Assembly: GCA_030248215.1 (NCBI GenBank)
Contig: JASANG010002769.1
Span: 40,177-104,176 of the forward strand
Length of the DNA: 64,000 nt
Direction of reading: 5' to 3'
Source: Enoplolaimus lenunculus
Taxonomy: Eukaryota > Nematoda > Enoplea > Enoplida > Thoracostomopsidae
Shown: positions 24,700 to 37,005 of the stretch, one piece after another
Layout: each line of letters begins with the position of its first letter
How positions within the stretch are numbered: the first letter of the stretch is position 1
Notes under the pieces: generated by a model
The model's database searches: none
What the model was told of the DNA's origin: nothing
Seen by the model: only the letters and a program-made list of their open reading frames with translations
Position numbers and translations under genes: made by a program

Positions 24700-25320
24700 T
24701 CGCTAGTGGAATGCAATCTTACAGAAATGTAAGAATTTATTATATAGAGAAAATTAAATTTGCTATTTTAAACTCAATTCCACTAATGACAATATTATTT
24801 ACGTTATCGTGTATGGAATTTAATTTAATTGTTTGAGGATGCTCATGAACTGAAATTATAATTTTATTTAATTTTATTTTAACGTGGAGGAAAATTTTTA
24901 AATTTAAAATGCCACATGTGGAATTGACAAAATTTATATTTGAATTTATTTTGAGTTATGTTCGATTTTTAATGAATAAAATATTTTCGTGTAGTGGAAT
25001 GGGATTTGAGAGACGATAGGAGGTTAAACAATGACTGCTAAATTTCAATTAGTTCAGAACTGCAGACTATTGGTATACATTGTTATGTCTTGTAGGTCAC
25101 ATATGGAATTGATTTTGAACAAAATACTACGATGTATGGTATTGAAAGTTTTTGGAGATAAAAGAGTTATGCACAAATTTTGTTATATGTAAGAAAAAGC
25201 ACAAGCATGAATTGGTGTAGTGGTGTGGCATTGATTTTAATTTTAGTTGCATTCCACAAACGACGAATAAAATCTTGAGTAACAAGTGGAATTGAATTTA
25301 ATTAAAATATTTGCTCCAGT
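24700..25320. repeat. AT-rich degenerate repeats containing GTGGAATTGA words
   Basis: The words AGTGGAAT, ATGGAATTTAATTTA, GTGGAATTGAC, AGTGGAATGGGATT, ATGGAATTGATTTT and GTGGAATTGAATTTA recur every 50-130 bases with no fixed period. It looks like an old, decayed tandem repeat. No coding content is visible. Confidence 0.4.
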
Positions 25321-25635
25321 AAGTGAATTATTGAATTTTCCACGCGGCAAACAAAAATTAATATGGATGATGCATATGTCGCCCGTGTGCTGCCGGCGAG
25401 CATACTATACAATGTGCATTGCATATATTGCATATGCACCAGAACAAGCATGTGTCACATGCTTACATGCCCCAATTTTCAACAAGGTCGTCCCTTGACC
25501 GTCAGCTCAAATGTCGACTGGATACCGTGTTCATAGCGCGACATTTACCATTGCGCTCATGGCGTGGCCCCCATGTCACTCTCGGTAGAAACCGGGACAT
25601 CAGAACTTTTGACTTTTAGTAGCTGGCAAAGCGGG

Positions 25636-25690
25636 TTACAGGCGGTTTCGAACTACTAGCGACCTTCCGCGTACTGCGCCACGTAGCTTC
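25636..25690 (-). repeat. tRNA-derived SINE remnant with A and B boxes
   Basis: On the minus strand, TACGTGGCGCAGTACGCGG (A box) is followed by GGAAGGTCGCTAG and AGTTCGAAACC (B box, 9 of 11 with consensus). The spacing between boxes is about 30 bases, shorter than in a real tRNA, so the anticodon arm is missing. It shares the ACGTGGCGCAGT core with the fragment at 24,551, which suggests a common SINE family. Confidence 0.5.
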
Positions 25691-26443
25691 ACTTAACATC
25701 AGATATTCCTCTGGAAATTCGGAAGGAAACCGGTTTCGATCCGAGAAAAACCTTGAAGGCTCTAGAAACCTCCAGTAGAATTTCAGGCATCGGTTTCTCC
25801 ATATTTTTTGTAATGGCAAATGACAATGCTGTGTAATTTTCCGCTATTTGTGGTAAAGGACAGACCGGTTGAGATAGCAGCGGCAGGGATAGCTGATATC
25901 CGTAATACGCTTTTTTAAATAATATGTGTTTTGTTTGCAAATTAGATTTTCAATTGCAGGAGTTGTTACTTTCGTAAAGTACTGATTGTACGTTATAGAC
26001 TTGGGTATGCTCTTGAATTCTTTTGTTGTAAGCGCCGGCAGTAATGACGGTGTATGTTAGGAATGTATTACGCTGCAAAGTTACTCTTCATTGCACAGCA
26101 CCACTTGTGTTTTCTATTATAACAATAGTACCATTCTTTTTGTTTTGTTTTAGGTGGCAGTAAAGTGATGCACTTGTATTTGTAAATAAATGGATTTGAC
26201 TTCTAAACATATTTGTCGAAGTTTGATGTTAGTGTCAAGTTCAACATCTTCACAAATCGGTATATTAGAATAATATATATCAGTATAATGTTACCAAATT
26301 TATTACATTACATATGTAATAAAGTTGGTTTATTTTTAAATAATATATATCACGTTGTTCACTGGTTCCCGCTCTGTTACTGTGTCGATTTTAACATATT
26401 TCGTTGTTTGATTAGTTTTAGGCCATCTGGTAATATATAGTAA

Positions 26444-29400
26444 ATGTATAGCAGTTTTACATATACATCAATTTTTCTTATTGTATTTGCAGGAAAACGA
26501 TTTATTGGCCGTTTCTATACATCTACGTCGTTTTTGCAACAGCAGCCAAAATGGCAGGATTTGCTGACTTGTCAGTTTTTGACGCGATCTGAAGAACTTA
26601 CAGGCGTCGCCATACGGGTTCCAAAGCCCAACATAGCTCTTAACTCTGCGTCTGCTGCTGTCGCGTCAAAATCCGCGCAAAAAGATATTTTACAGGTGTC
26701 GAACGATAAAAATCATACACTAGACAAGGAATATTTCATAGCAGCTTTTAAAAAAGAACATTCTGTGTTGTTTTCTTCTGATGCTTTTGATCAAGAGCGT
26801 GATACTTGTGTCGAGAAACATTATAATTCAGCGCCTAATAATATAAGTGATATTATTTGCTGTGCTGGATCCAAAGGGTCACAGGATGACAAAACTGGAG
26901 TAACCGGAAGCGGAGGTTCTCATGGTGATAACACTGGTGGATCTGGTGCGAGCAGTGGTGATAGCGGCAACGGCGGGCATTTGAAATGTCCGAAGTGTAA
27001 CGAAATTTGCACAAGCGTTGAAACCTTTGACAGTATGTTGTGTTATTTTTTATTGAAATTTTTTCATAATCTGCACAAGTATACGTAGAATACACTACAT
27101 TTTAAGCGAAATTCGTTATGGTGTAAGCGTATGCGGGAAAGCAAACTCTAAAAGTGGTCTGGCCGTAGTGTGCGTTATATATCTGTTCTTGACACGATTT
27201 TGTTATTATTTTAGCATCAACACGTTTTGTCAAATGCGAGAAATGTCATCATTTCTTTGTGCTTTTATCGGAAGTCGACAGCCGTAAAGCTATCCGAGAA
27301 AACAATAAAATCAATCTGCCACCTCCCCCGAAAAAAGTAAATGGTGCTTGCGAAATGAATAAAACGTTATAGATTATAGTTATTTTTTTTATCTTATTTT
27401 GCAATTTCACTTACCGTTTTCTGAGAGAACTCTGGTTCTGGTCGCGTATCGAGACTTTTATCACGGCATTAAATATATGCTGTATAACTTTTAGGTTTAG
27501 TTTGCTGAAATGCGTATTATATCATTACTTTTCGCGTTCGCGTACTTTTCGCTGTGTCAAGATCAATTATAGATTTACGAATATTTATGTCGATACGTTG
27601 TCGGTCAAGAAGACGCCAAAAAAGTCCTGAGCGTTGCAGTTTATAATCACTACAAACGAATCTGGTATTGTCCAGTTAAAGTTCCGCGTGGTGATTCGGC
27701 GAGCAGCGGCGCCGGTGCCAGTGTTTCACCAGGAATACCTCATCCGTCAGAGTCTGGGGGCCCTCCTGGAATCGGTATTCCTACAACTCGCTCTCCGGTT
27801 GAGTTTAAATCGCCAACTTCGCCGCCAACACATCGGGTTGGACCTCAAATTGGCTCAGTACATGGGAAATCGATTGATGGCCGCCGGTCGGGTGTGTCTG
27901 TTTGCAGCCTCGGGCGGGGCTAATTTGTTGTCAGGATTTGTATTTTGACACGGTTAATTATTAAAAAATAAGAACAATACAGTGAAACGTTCTGAAATAA
28001 TTTGATATAAATTTTCATGGGGAAATCGGGTTGGTGAACGCTAAAGTGTTGAAACATTTGCAATTTCTTGTTCGCTAAACTTTGTCAAACTTTAACGCAG
28101 AAATATAAAGTCAAAAGCCTGAATTTTTTACCTTTATTTCAGTGCACTATTGCACTAACATCTCTATTAGAACCATTTTATTTGGTTGTGTGTTGCCGAA
28201 AAAAGGAGAAACAATACTCGTTCCATGCTTTTCTAAAAGTTTCCATGCTTTTCTAAAAGTTAGTAGGTAGCGATAAATTAATCAAACTCGTAGAAAATTT
28301 AATTTGTATTAGGTGACAGACTGGTGGCGCAAAGCGTGTTCTGCTTGTCGTACTGTTTGTTTCTTTTCATTTTAGGTGCATCTTGGATTAATCCGAATGA
28401 CACATTGTGGTTTGAATCAGAAACTACGAGAACATACGACGGTGGTTCTCGGCAGGTAAAGTAGGTTTTTATATTGAAATTGTCACAAAGTGTTAACTAT
28501 GGTATGGTAATAGGAAATTTTTTTACATGCTACGTAAACTCGAAAGCAAATACAATGCGGCTCTTCAATTATAACAACAGAAAATAACAAGCCTTGGATT
28601 ATTTTCGGCTAATTTTGTGTTTAAATTTAAAGGTCTGCAGAGCTAGGGCAGTTAGGTACATGTTCAATGCTGTTGTTACGATTATAGGAAACACAACGAA
28701 CAACAGCGAGTATCATTGAATCTGACGAAAACGAGCTAAGACTTGACAAATCAAACATTTTAATGCTCGGTCCAACTGGCGTCGGTAAGTTTGTAGTCTA
28801 CCAGATTAATTAATTATATTAATATTTCAACGGTGCGAAGTTCTTGTCAGTATATGAATATATTTGTTAATTTTATGCAACGATAAAAATCGGAGTCGAA
28901 GTATATGCAACGGGGTTAAATTGACCATATCGAAATTTTGTCATTACGTTAATATTTTTTCGCATTTTGTTTCTAAAATAAAAATTCGACTGAAACTCTG
29001 ATCGTTGCTCTTCACGTGTTCCTGAAACGTATTCCGGATACATTCATGAAAGTGAATGACCAGTTTTTGCGGATTCTTCTCTTTAACTCAGAAGTTTTGA
29101 ATCATTGCTACTTTGTTTACAGGGAAAACACTGCTTGCACAAACCGTAGCGCGTTGTTTGGATGTTCCATTCGCAATTTGTGATTGCACGTCGTTAACGC
29201 AAGCAGGATACGTTGGTGAAGACGTAGAGTCGGTTGTTGGGAAGCTATTGCAAGCCGCCAATGGAAATGTTGAGAAAACACAAAGAGGTGCGCGAATAAT
29301 TGAACTTCTGAGCACGTTTAACGGTCAATCGGTATTGTTTATTGCTGCTTCAAACATCTGTTGGATAGCTCATGAGAAAATTAGATTTTGTGCCATTATT

Positions 29401-32400
29401 AAATTATATTGTTTCAATTTAGGTATAATATTCTTGGACGAGGTCGATAAAATTGGCGTTGTGCCAGGTATTTATCAATTGCGTGATGTTGGTGGTGAAG
29501 GTGTCCAACAGGTAAAGAATACTTTAGTTTTCATCAAAATTGTGATTGCATTTCAAATCTATGTTGTTTACCTAAAAGCACTTGTGTTTATATATAGATA
29601 TATACCTTCATTGCAAACTGCAGCCGAAATTTTAAGCCGGTCGCAGGCTGATACTTTGTTGCATAAGAATTATAGTTGCTATTATAGGTGATGATCAAAA
29701 GCAAGTGGTAGTGTTTAGTCCGCAGGGTTTGATCTGTAACTAAGTTTCGCTGAAACAGTAACAGAAACATAACTTGAAGTTTTTTACCGGAACACAAATC
29801 GAAATTGAATTTTTTGCGGGAATTCGAATGGAACCTGAAATTCGGGTGGAACGCTGTCCTTTATTGGCTCAAGCTCGAATCTTTGCGTCACTATCGACTC
29901 TTTATGTGATGTATTTTAAGGCGCTACTTCGCATGCTGGAAGGCACTGTAGTCAATGTTCCGAAGCGCAACCGCTCAGATGTCACACAAGTGGACACAAC
30001 CAACATTTTATTTGTTGCGTCCGGCGCATTCAATGGCCTCGATAAAATCATCAGTCGGCGAAAGCATGAAAAAGTAAGCGAGAGATTTGGGTTGTGTTGT
30101 TCGACCCTTGTGCAGTTTTTTGCTCAGACTTTGACGGGGCAGCTGCATACGCAGTGTTAAGAACAGTGTTATTGGCCATATATGTATAACATTTTCGGAT
30201 AAGGTTTGACCAAACATAATGGGTACAATTTTTAACAAATATCTGTTGTGCCTGTTGTTAACAAGACATGGTTTTTTGGGTCTAGGTACTTGGGTTCGGA
30301 ATGGCCACTGGCCGTGGTGAAGGTGCGACTCGTGGCCGACGTGCAGCGCAACAACTAGATGCAGATGATCACAGCCGTAGTGCGACAACAGAATCACAAG
30401 AAAAAGTCCAGCAAGATAACGAAGAAAAAGACAAATTGTTGCATGACGTCGAAGCAAGAGATTTGATCGATTTTGGGATCATTCCAGAATTTGTTGGTAA
30501 GTTATTTTGATATTTTTTTAGATTTTGAGTTGTTAAAAAATTAAACTATTCCATGTTATGTGTGCGGTTTCAAGGTTGCCATCTTTTTTGGGTTGGTTTA
30601 TAGCTTGTCGATTTTTTTGATTTCGGAGGTTGCTTTGAAATGATAGAATATTTTCATTTTGAAACGCCAATGCGATAGATTTTCTAAAATAGTAATCCGC
30701 ACAACTTGTTCAAAATTTGTACTAATTCTTTCTTGCCACTTAAACTTTTTGCTTTGTAAGTATGAATCCAATTTCTAAAGCTGCCCCAAATCAAAATGGG
30801 GGTTATGGTAGCTTATTATTAAGATGTGCGTTGAGATTTTAGATGCTGTTTCCAAGTTTTTTTCGAATCGCATTATAACGGGTAATGTATTTTCTAGGCC
30901 GCTTTCCGGTGTTAGTTCCATTCCACAGTCTTAACGAGCAAATGTTGATCCGAATTTTAACTGAACCGAAAAACTGTATTGTTACTCAGTACAAATCGCT
31001 CATGAAAATGGTCGACGAGGTACGTGTTGAATTGGGATAATGAGACCAATAGGTTGGTTTCTGAATGGGGATAGTATCTTGGCTGATGTTTTGTTAAAAA
31101 GGTATTATTTGGTTTGAAAATGAAAACTTTTCCAGTTTTGGCGAAGTAGAGGCAAATTTTATTGTGTTTCACATTAGGGGGCAAATTGTGAATATGATCG
31201 ATATTGTTTTGTATTTTTCTAGTTTCGATAGAATGTTAATCACAACGCTATGTTTATAAAATTAAACATTTTAACACGACTCGAGTGTAAATTACAAAAC
31301 ACTGGATCAGTTTGTCGAAAAATGTATTTAACCAGTCGTAGTGGGACTACATTTATTAAGGTAATATGCTAATTTTGTCTTGTCAATTAAGCAAATATGC
31401 AAATTATTAGCTATTAGCTAACTATTCGATAATCGGTTTTAAAGGTTTGTAGACCATTTATTCAGATTCCTCGCATCCGAAAATCCATTATTGCTGAAAT
31501 TAGATTGCTTGTAACCTAATAATTAGTGAAACGTTGTAAAACACCTAATTTAGGCTTATCATTTATGCTTATATGCAAATTGTGTATTAGCTAACTACTC
31601 AGTTATCGGGTTTAGACATTTGTAAACAATTCATTCAGATTCCTAGCACCAAAAAACCTTCAGTAAACCCTAATAATTGTTGAAATAATTTAAAAACTCC
31701 TAATTTCGTCCTTCAGTTAAGCTAAAATGCAAATTAGCTATTAGCTAACTATTCAGTTATCGGTTTTGGAGGTTTGTAAACAATTTAGTCATATTCCTCG
31801 CACCTAACAACCCTTTTGTGGTGATATTAGATTGCTTTTAACCTTAATAATTAGTGAAATATTGTTAAAAAAGTTCTAATTTAGGCTTATGCTAATATGC
31901 AAATTATCTATTACCTAACTGCTCAATTATCGGTTTTTGAGGTTTGTAAACAGTCTATGCAGATTCCTCGCACCCAAAAATCCTTTAATGCTAAAATTAG
32001 ATTGCTTCTAACTGTAATAATTAGTGAAATATTGTAGAAATTCCTAATTTAGGCTTACTTAATTATGCAAATTAGCCTGTAGCTAATAAACGGCTTAAAA
32101 TTTTAAAACCCCAATGCGAGGTTAACACCCCAGGATAATTGGCTTTCAATCAGAAAATGTTTATCACAATCGGTGCAGCCGTTTCTGAGATAGACATAAA
32201 ACGCTTCGGTCAATAATTTTTAAATTATTCTTAATTAGTAGTTTTACATGTTTTGGCAATACACTCTTTCGCTGACCGGGACCTGATCACAGAAGATTTA
32301 TATTAGGAACGTACAGTGAGTTTCTTTCCAACCGGGCATAGTCACAGGCGTGCGAATATTGTTGCCGCGTTTGAAAAATCGGATGAAATAAGTTGAATAA

Positions 32401-32858
32401 ATTCTTCATTTGTAACAAATATTGTGTTTTTTAGACCGAGCTTGAATTTAGTGAAGATTCTTTGACCGCAATTGCTAAACTGGCGTTACAGAAGAAAACT
32501 GGAGCACGAGGTCTCCGCGCAATCGTGGTAAGTTCTAAATTAATCGCTTTTGACCAGAATTTTCAAAATCTAGAGGTAGGCAATCGCAGAAATCTGCGTT
32601 TTAAAATCTATTATAATTGATGTAACTTGACCATATTAATAAATGTTGTTTGTGTAGGTAATGTGGATTTAATATTTTTAGGAAAAAGTGTTACTCGATC
32701 CGATGTTTGTTGTACCCGGAAGTGATATTGGTTTTGTTCGTGTGACTAAAGATTCAGTGGAGAAAAATGCGCCTGTTGAATTGGTGAACCGGGCGGATAT
32801 GGCGCAGAACAAAAGTGACCGGCAGGGAAATAATCGAGAAGCCGCTGCTGCTAATTAA
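26444..32858 (+). CDS. CLPX: Mitochondrial ATP-dependent unfoldase ClpX, 12 exons
   Basis: A hexameric AAA+ unfoldase of the mitochondrial matrix that feeds substrates to ClpP. Exons: 26444(or 26493)-27032, 27215-27336, 27573-27891, 28376-28455, 28688-28784, 29123-29287, 29423-29511, 29921-30073, 30286-30496, 30898-31019, 32435-32527, 32682-32858; phases agree throughout (738 residues from 26444). Order: presequence-like segment rich in R, S, T and F; Gly/Ser linker; C4 zinc finger (CPKC...CEKC); Pro-rich [20 protein letters not shown] region; Walker A GPTGVGKT; pore loop GYVGED; Walker [27 protein letters not shown]; the LGFG loop that docks on ClpP; sensor 2 GARGLRAI. A Ser/Pro/Gly insert of about 65 residues follows HYKRI, making it longer than human CLPX (633). 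The start is uncertain: 26,470-26,492 looks like an intron end, so an upstream first exon may exist. Confidence 0.94.
31360..32100. repeat. Tandem satellite of about 165 bp in a ClpX intron
   Basis: About four and a half diverged copies with the same landmarks in order: ATGCAAATT, TTAGCTA..CTAACT, ATCGGTTTT, GGTTTGTA, CAGATTCCTCGCA, AATAATTAGTGAAA and CCTAATTTAGGCTTA. The ATGCAAATT landmark falls at about 31,398, 31,574, 31,727, 31,898 and 32,065, spacings of 154 to 176 bases. Related copies in reverse orientation lie in a TRAPPC11 intron near 4,320-4,960. Confidence 0.85.
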
Positions 32859-35043
32859 ATCAGGAACTTGGGTTTGTTATTCTGAAAAAGCATTATCACC
32901 AGTGACGATAATCTTGTAACTTTGGAATTAATACATTAAAATGGAATTTAGCAGTTTATGTTGTATTACTGCTGGAATTATTAAAAATTTAGTTGTTTGC
33001 GATTATTCTGATTTGTTTGCTTGAAAAAGTTATAAATTTTTGACTGGTGATAATGCTATAAACATTGGAGAATAACGTTTTAAAGAAAAATAGTATATGA
33101 CTGCCAGAATTGCGGTCGTGATGCCGCTTAACAGCTATGGATGTTTGGATGTTAATACGATCAGGAGTGTGTAGGTATTGATATTGATTTGCTATTACTA
33201 TTGTAGTTAGTTTGTGATGACCTATAATCGGTGACAATTAAAAAATCTCCTATGATCGCTATTGAGTTTGTCATCACACAATTATTGTATAATCGCATGT
33301 TTGCAGAAATGACGTTTTGGGCATTAGTTGTTAGCATCAGTTGTTGAAAATTGAATTTGCTAATTGCTACTTCTGTATAGATTTGAATAATATTAGAAGT
33401 TGAGTTTCCAAAAACTGATTTTGTCTCAGCCTATTGTTGATTTAAGTGAAAAGTGCAATGTAACTAACTAAACTCTACGTTTTAGAGACTGCTCTCTACT
33501 CATTACTCGGTAAACGGAAAATACACAACTTTGTTGGGTTTTCGGCATTAATGAGTTTAATTGACATAATTATATTTGTTGCGGTGTTTTGGTCATCAAG
33601 TAATATGCAATGCTTTTATATCATTTGATGAAAAAAATCCTTCGTAACATTTAAGGTTATGACTGTATGCAAAGTTCCGATTTGCAATATAGACTTCTGT
33701 GTGGTTGACGATTTGTTTAAAAATTTTAATTAGATCTCTAGAAATGCAATTGAATGTGTTTCGTCTAAAGGGTCGGCGAGTGTAACATGTCGATTGTGAG
33801 GCAGAATATTATGATTTAAAAATGGTATTTCGTAAAATTTCACGACAAGTAACTTTGATGTTAGCAATTGCTTTTGTACAAATCATTTTGGTTTTATTGG
33901 TTTTGGTTTTAGGAGCTATACGCTACTGAAGTATTTTAATAAAATACTTCAGCCAATCGAAAATCATTGACAAATAAATGATGGTCTCTGTATTGCGATG
34001 TTGATGACTGAATAATACAATATTTCATGACAAACGCAGAATATTTGTTTAATTATACTTTAAATTTTTGTAATTTTTTAAAATTACGGAACGTACGATG
34101 ACTTCTTTTGGATTTTTGTAAGAGGTTTTTAGATGTTTTTCGAATTTGTAACACAAGAACACCCGTTCTAAATTTTAGAGAACGTAACCCTGTCCTTTCA
34201 ACATTGTGGGTTCCCCTTCGAACTATCTATATATTTACGTATTCTGTTCCGGCAAAAATAAATTTCCGTTAGAGCATTGTGCTATGTCTTGATATGATAT
34301 ATGTTTTTCGTTCCCCAGGACAGTTGTAGAATGCTTTCCTTTTGTGTATCCGTGTAAAATATCGAGATATTCTAGAACTTTTTGATTGACTTCGGTCGTG
34401 TGTGTATTAAATGTGGTGCTAGGGTAAGTTTACTACATATATATCTTTGGATCAAGATACAACCGGAATTCCGATTCTGATTACGATTCCGCTCAAAGCG
34501 AATTCCGATTCTGAGATTGTACAATCAACTGAAATCGGAATTTTGAAATTTCAATTTTAATCTTACTTGTGATTGCTTTCGAAGTGTTAACTTATCAATG
34601 ATTGATTGTAGATTAGGTTTTATAGAACTGAAAAAACCAAACAACGTATTTCAGTAGACTAAAAGCAAATATGCAATATTTAAAAATTCACCGGGTAGCT
34701 TTCGGTGTTGTGAGGCTGCTACAGGGCAGTATCAGCGGACTCTACTAATGAAGTGCATTACGAGAAAAACTAAGGTTCGCAAACCTGGAAACTGAAATAA
34801 ATTCCGGATATTCGAAATAGAATATATGATTTTAGATTTACAGACTTTCGTTGAAATTTGCCATATAACAGGATATGAAAAGATATCCAATTGCCTTGTG
34901 TATATTGTGCATCCCGTGTTTTTTGTAAATATGCTAGCAATAAATTATGGTTGCCTTTGTTTTTTGCGCGCATTAATACGGAATCTGGGCCTGGTCAGTA
35001 TTTTAGTTATATACAACTGCTTCTGAAATAATATAATACTTGC
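32859..35043. other. Intergenic, no gene recognised
   Basis: AT-rich sequence downstream of ClpX. A CCGGAATTCCGATTCTGATTACG stretch near 34,460-34,560 is a decayed relative of the hAT-like family (its left end resembles CAGGGTGCAACCGGAAT with three changes), but no matching right end was found. Short open frames here show no resemblance to known proteins and no splice-site context. Confidence 0.5.
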
Positions 35044-35320
35044 TGGGTGTAAACGGGTGCTAAAATGAACTTAAACGGAAATTGACTGTGATCAAAATAA
35101 CGGAAACGAAATACGGATAATGAAGTATACAAGTTAAAAACTGCTATAATTTTGTGCCAATGCAATTCAGTCTTGTTGCATGCCAAGAGTTTGGTTTAAT
35201 TTAGTCTGTTTTGTATACAACTAAGTAACCAGAAATAAATAAAACTAAGTAATTTTCAGTATTTTTAAACCGAAATGAGCCCGGTTTTAACATGAAACGG
35301 ATATCCGGTCAGATCCTCTG
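35044..35320. mobile_element. Decayed hAT-like element
   Basis: The right end CCGGATATCCGGTCAGATCCTCTG is the expected hAT-family terminus, followed by TACTTGCG. The left side reads TACTTGCT then GGGTGTAAACGGG, so the duplication matches at 7 of 8 if the first two bases of the element are lost. The interior shares an AAATAACGGAAACG stretch with 22,475-22,495. Confidence 0.45.
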
Positions 35321-35739
35321 TACTTGCGAAACATTTAGTGACAATGATGAACGTGGTCATTGTACGTATAAAAGGAACTCTACCTGAACTTAGCCCAATT
35401 AATCGTAAAACATTGAGAACAGTTCAGCACATTAGCGGGGCGCATGTATTGCTTGCATGAGCTTGTCTATGTAAAGTTAACTTCAATGAAACAAATTTCA
35501 AAGTCAATATGTATTGGTTCTCAAGCAAAAAGTCCACCGTGTGGTATGAAGTACTGGCACTACAGCCGGCAAACTTCATCGTTTCATGAGAGGACTCAAA
35601 ATCTTGAACTTCGACGTGAGGTGATGTGGACATATTTCAATAATTTTGAGAATCACTAATTCAACTTCACAATATCATAGGTACACCAGGTAACTTTTGA
35701 GGAGATAGTGTGATGGACAGTATCCAGCACAGTGAAGCC

Positions 35740-35840
35740 AAAAAGCTTCAGTGTCCAGGACCACGGACACTGAACTTTTTTGACTTCAGTGTCCAGGACC
35801 CCGGACACTGAACTTTTTTGACTTCAGTGTCCAGCATACT
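35740..35840. repeat. Tandem hairpin repeat, CAGTGTCC...GGACACTG
   Basis: Two units of about 50 bp. Each contains CAGTGTCC, a short AGGACC-type loop and GGACACTG, followed by AACTTTTTTGACTT. Each unit can fold on itself with an 8-bp perfect stem, and a third partial copy follows. It lies directly upstream of the element at 35,882. Confidence 0.75.
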
Positions 35841-35881
35841 GATGCTTCTGTGTTTGGAATACTGAAGTCTAAGTACTGCAT

Positions 35882-36296
35882 TGACCCGAATAAGAGGGGG
35901 TCCTCATTTGGAGTCCAAATCAATTGAAGTCCGTATCCCTAATAAGAGTCCGTAAGCGGATAGACTCCCTAAACCCTAATTAGAGTCCATAAATGTCAAT
36001 TAACCTTAATTTTAGCTCATAAATGACTCCAGGACCAAACTATTTGGGTTCAAAACTTTAAAGCGTGCTTAAATTGGGAAAGCACATTTCTTAGTGTAGC
36101 CTTGTATTATTGCTCAAGCTATTGACACAAGACAAATAAAGTTTAATTCAACGGATAATTGCAGTACCGGATATATATCTGTAACGAAGGGCGGCGAAGC
36201 GTGGGTTAAAAATAAATAACCGTCCGTATCCGAATAACAAGGGGGGGACCCTCTGGAGAGGCCAAATAAATATCAGTCCCCCTCTTATTCGGGTCA
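35882..36296. mobile_element. TIR element (MITE), TGACCCGAATAAGAGGGGG ends
   Basis: A 415-bp element with near-perfect inverted ends of about 20 bp: TGACCCGAATAAGAGGGGG at 35,882 and its inverse complement ending at 36,296. Sub-terminal GTCCGTATCC words are repeated in both orientations (35,930 and 36,215). No coding frame is present. The target duplication is unclear, so I do not assign a superfamily. Confidence 0.8.
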
Positions 36297-37005
36297 CTAC
36301 AGTAGGTACAATGACCTGGACACTTAAAGCTAATGGCGACTAGCGTAAATTTAGTAATATTTTTCTGTAATGTTCCCTTTCAGATCTGGAAATGGTAGGT
36401 TATACTAACTCCACACAATGTCATTAGCTATTCCTTACAAAGGCTTCGAAATTAGTTGGTAAAAGCTACTAGTGAAAACTTGGCCCTGAAAAGCGTAGCA
36501 CTCCACATATGGTTTATGTCTGTTCTGACAGTTTCCGTCGATCGATCCCGGTGCGTCCGTTAGCCATCATTTTGCAAAAATACGAAGCCAAGTTACCGAT
36601 TAGCAGATCCGTGTGTCGGGCCAATTTTATTCCCACATAGAAATTGCAGCTTGGTCCGTAGCAATCCTGGACATCTTGATCACTAGAAATAACCAGGAGG
36701 AAAACTTGCGTCCATGACCTTTGATTAGGAAAAACTTGAATTGACATGATAAAGGTGGTAGCTTAAATTGATCCCAAAATTTTTACTTTTGTGCCACAAA
36801 AATTGCTTTTGGCTTCTTGTTGGCTTTGTTCGCAACGCTTTTTTCACAATGTCCAAAAACTAAATTGCCGCAACGTCCGGGAAACAATTATACGATTTAG
36901 AGGCATCCTCTTACCTTCGTTTGATTGTGAAAAAGGATGTAGGCTACCATATTAACGACTCGAACAACCAATATTACTTGAAAATTAAAATTTGTCAGTT
37001 GAAAA
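36297..37005. other. Intergenic, upstream of PGS1
   Basis: About 700 bases with no recognised gene or repeat. It ends with the AAAAATGG context of the PGS1 start codon at 37,006. No TATA box or other promoter element can be singled out with confidence. Confidence 0.5.

Noticed and set aside
25636-25690. Functional tRNA gene
   Set aside because: The A-to-B box spacing is too short for an anticodon arm and no acceptor stem pairs.
30008-30457. 149-residue minus-strand open frame
   Set aside because: It spans two ClpX exons and the intron between them on the opposite strand; a shadow of the real gene.
31360-32100. CRISPR array
   Set aside because: Units of about 165 bp with no short identical repeats or unique spacers, in a eukaryotic intron.
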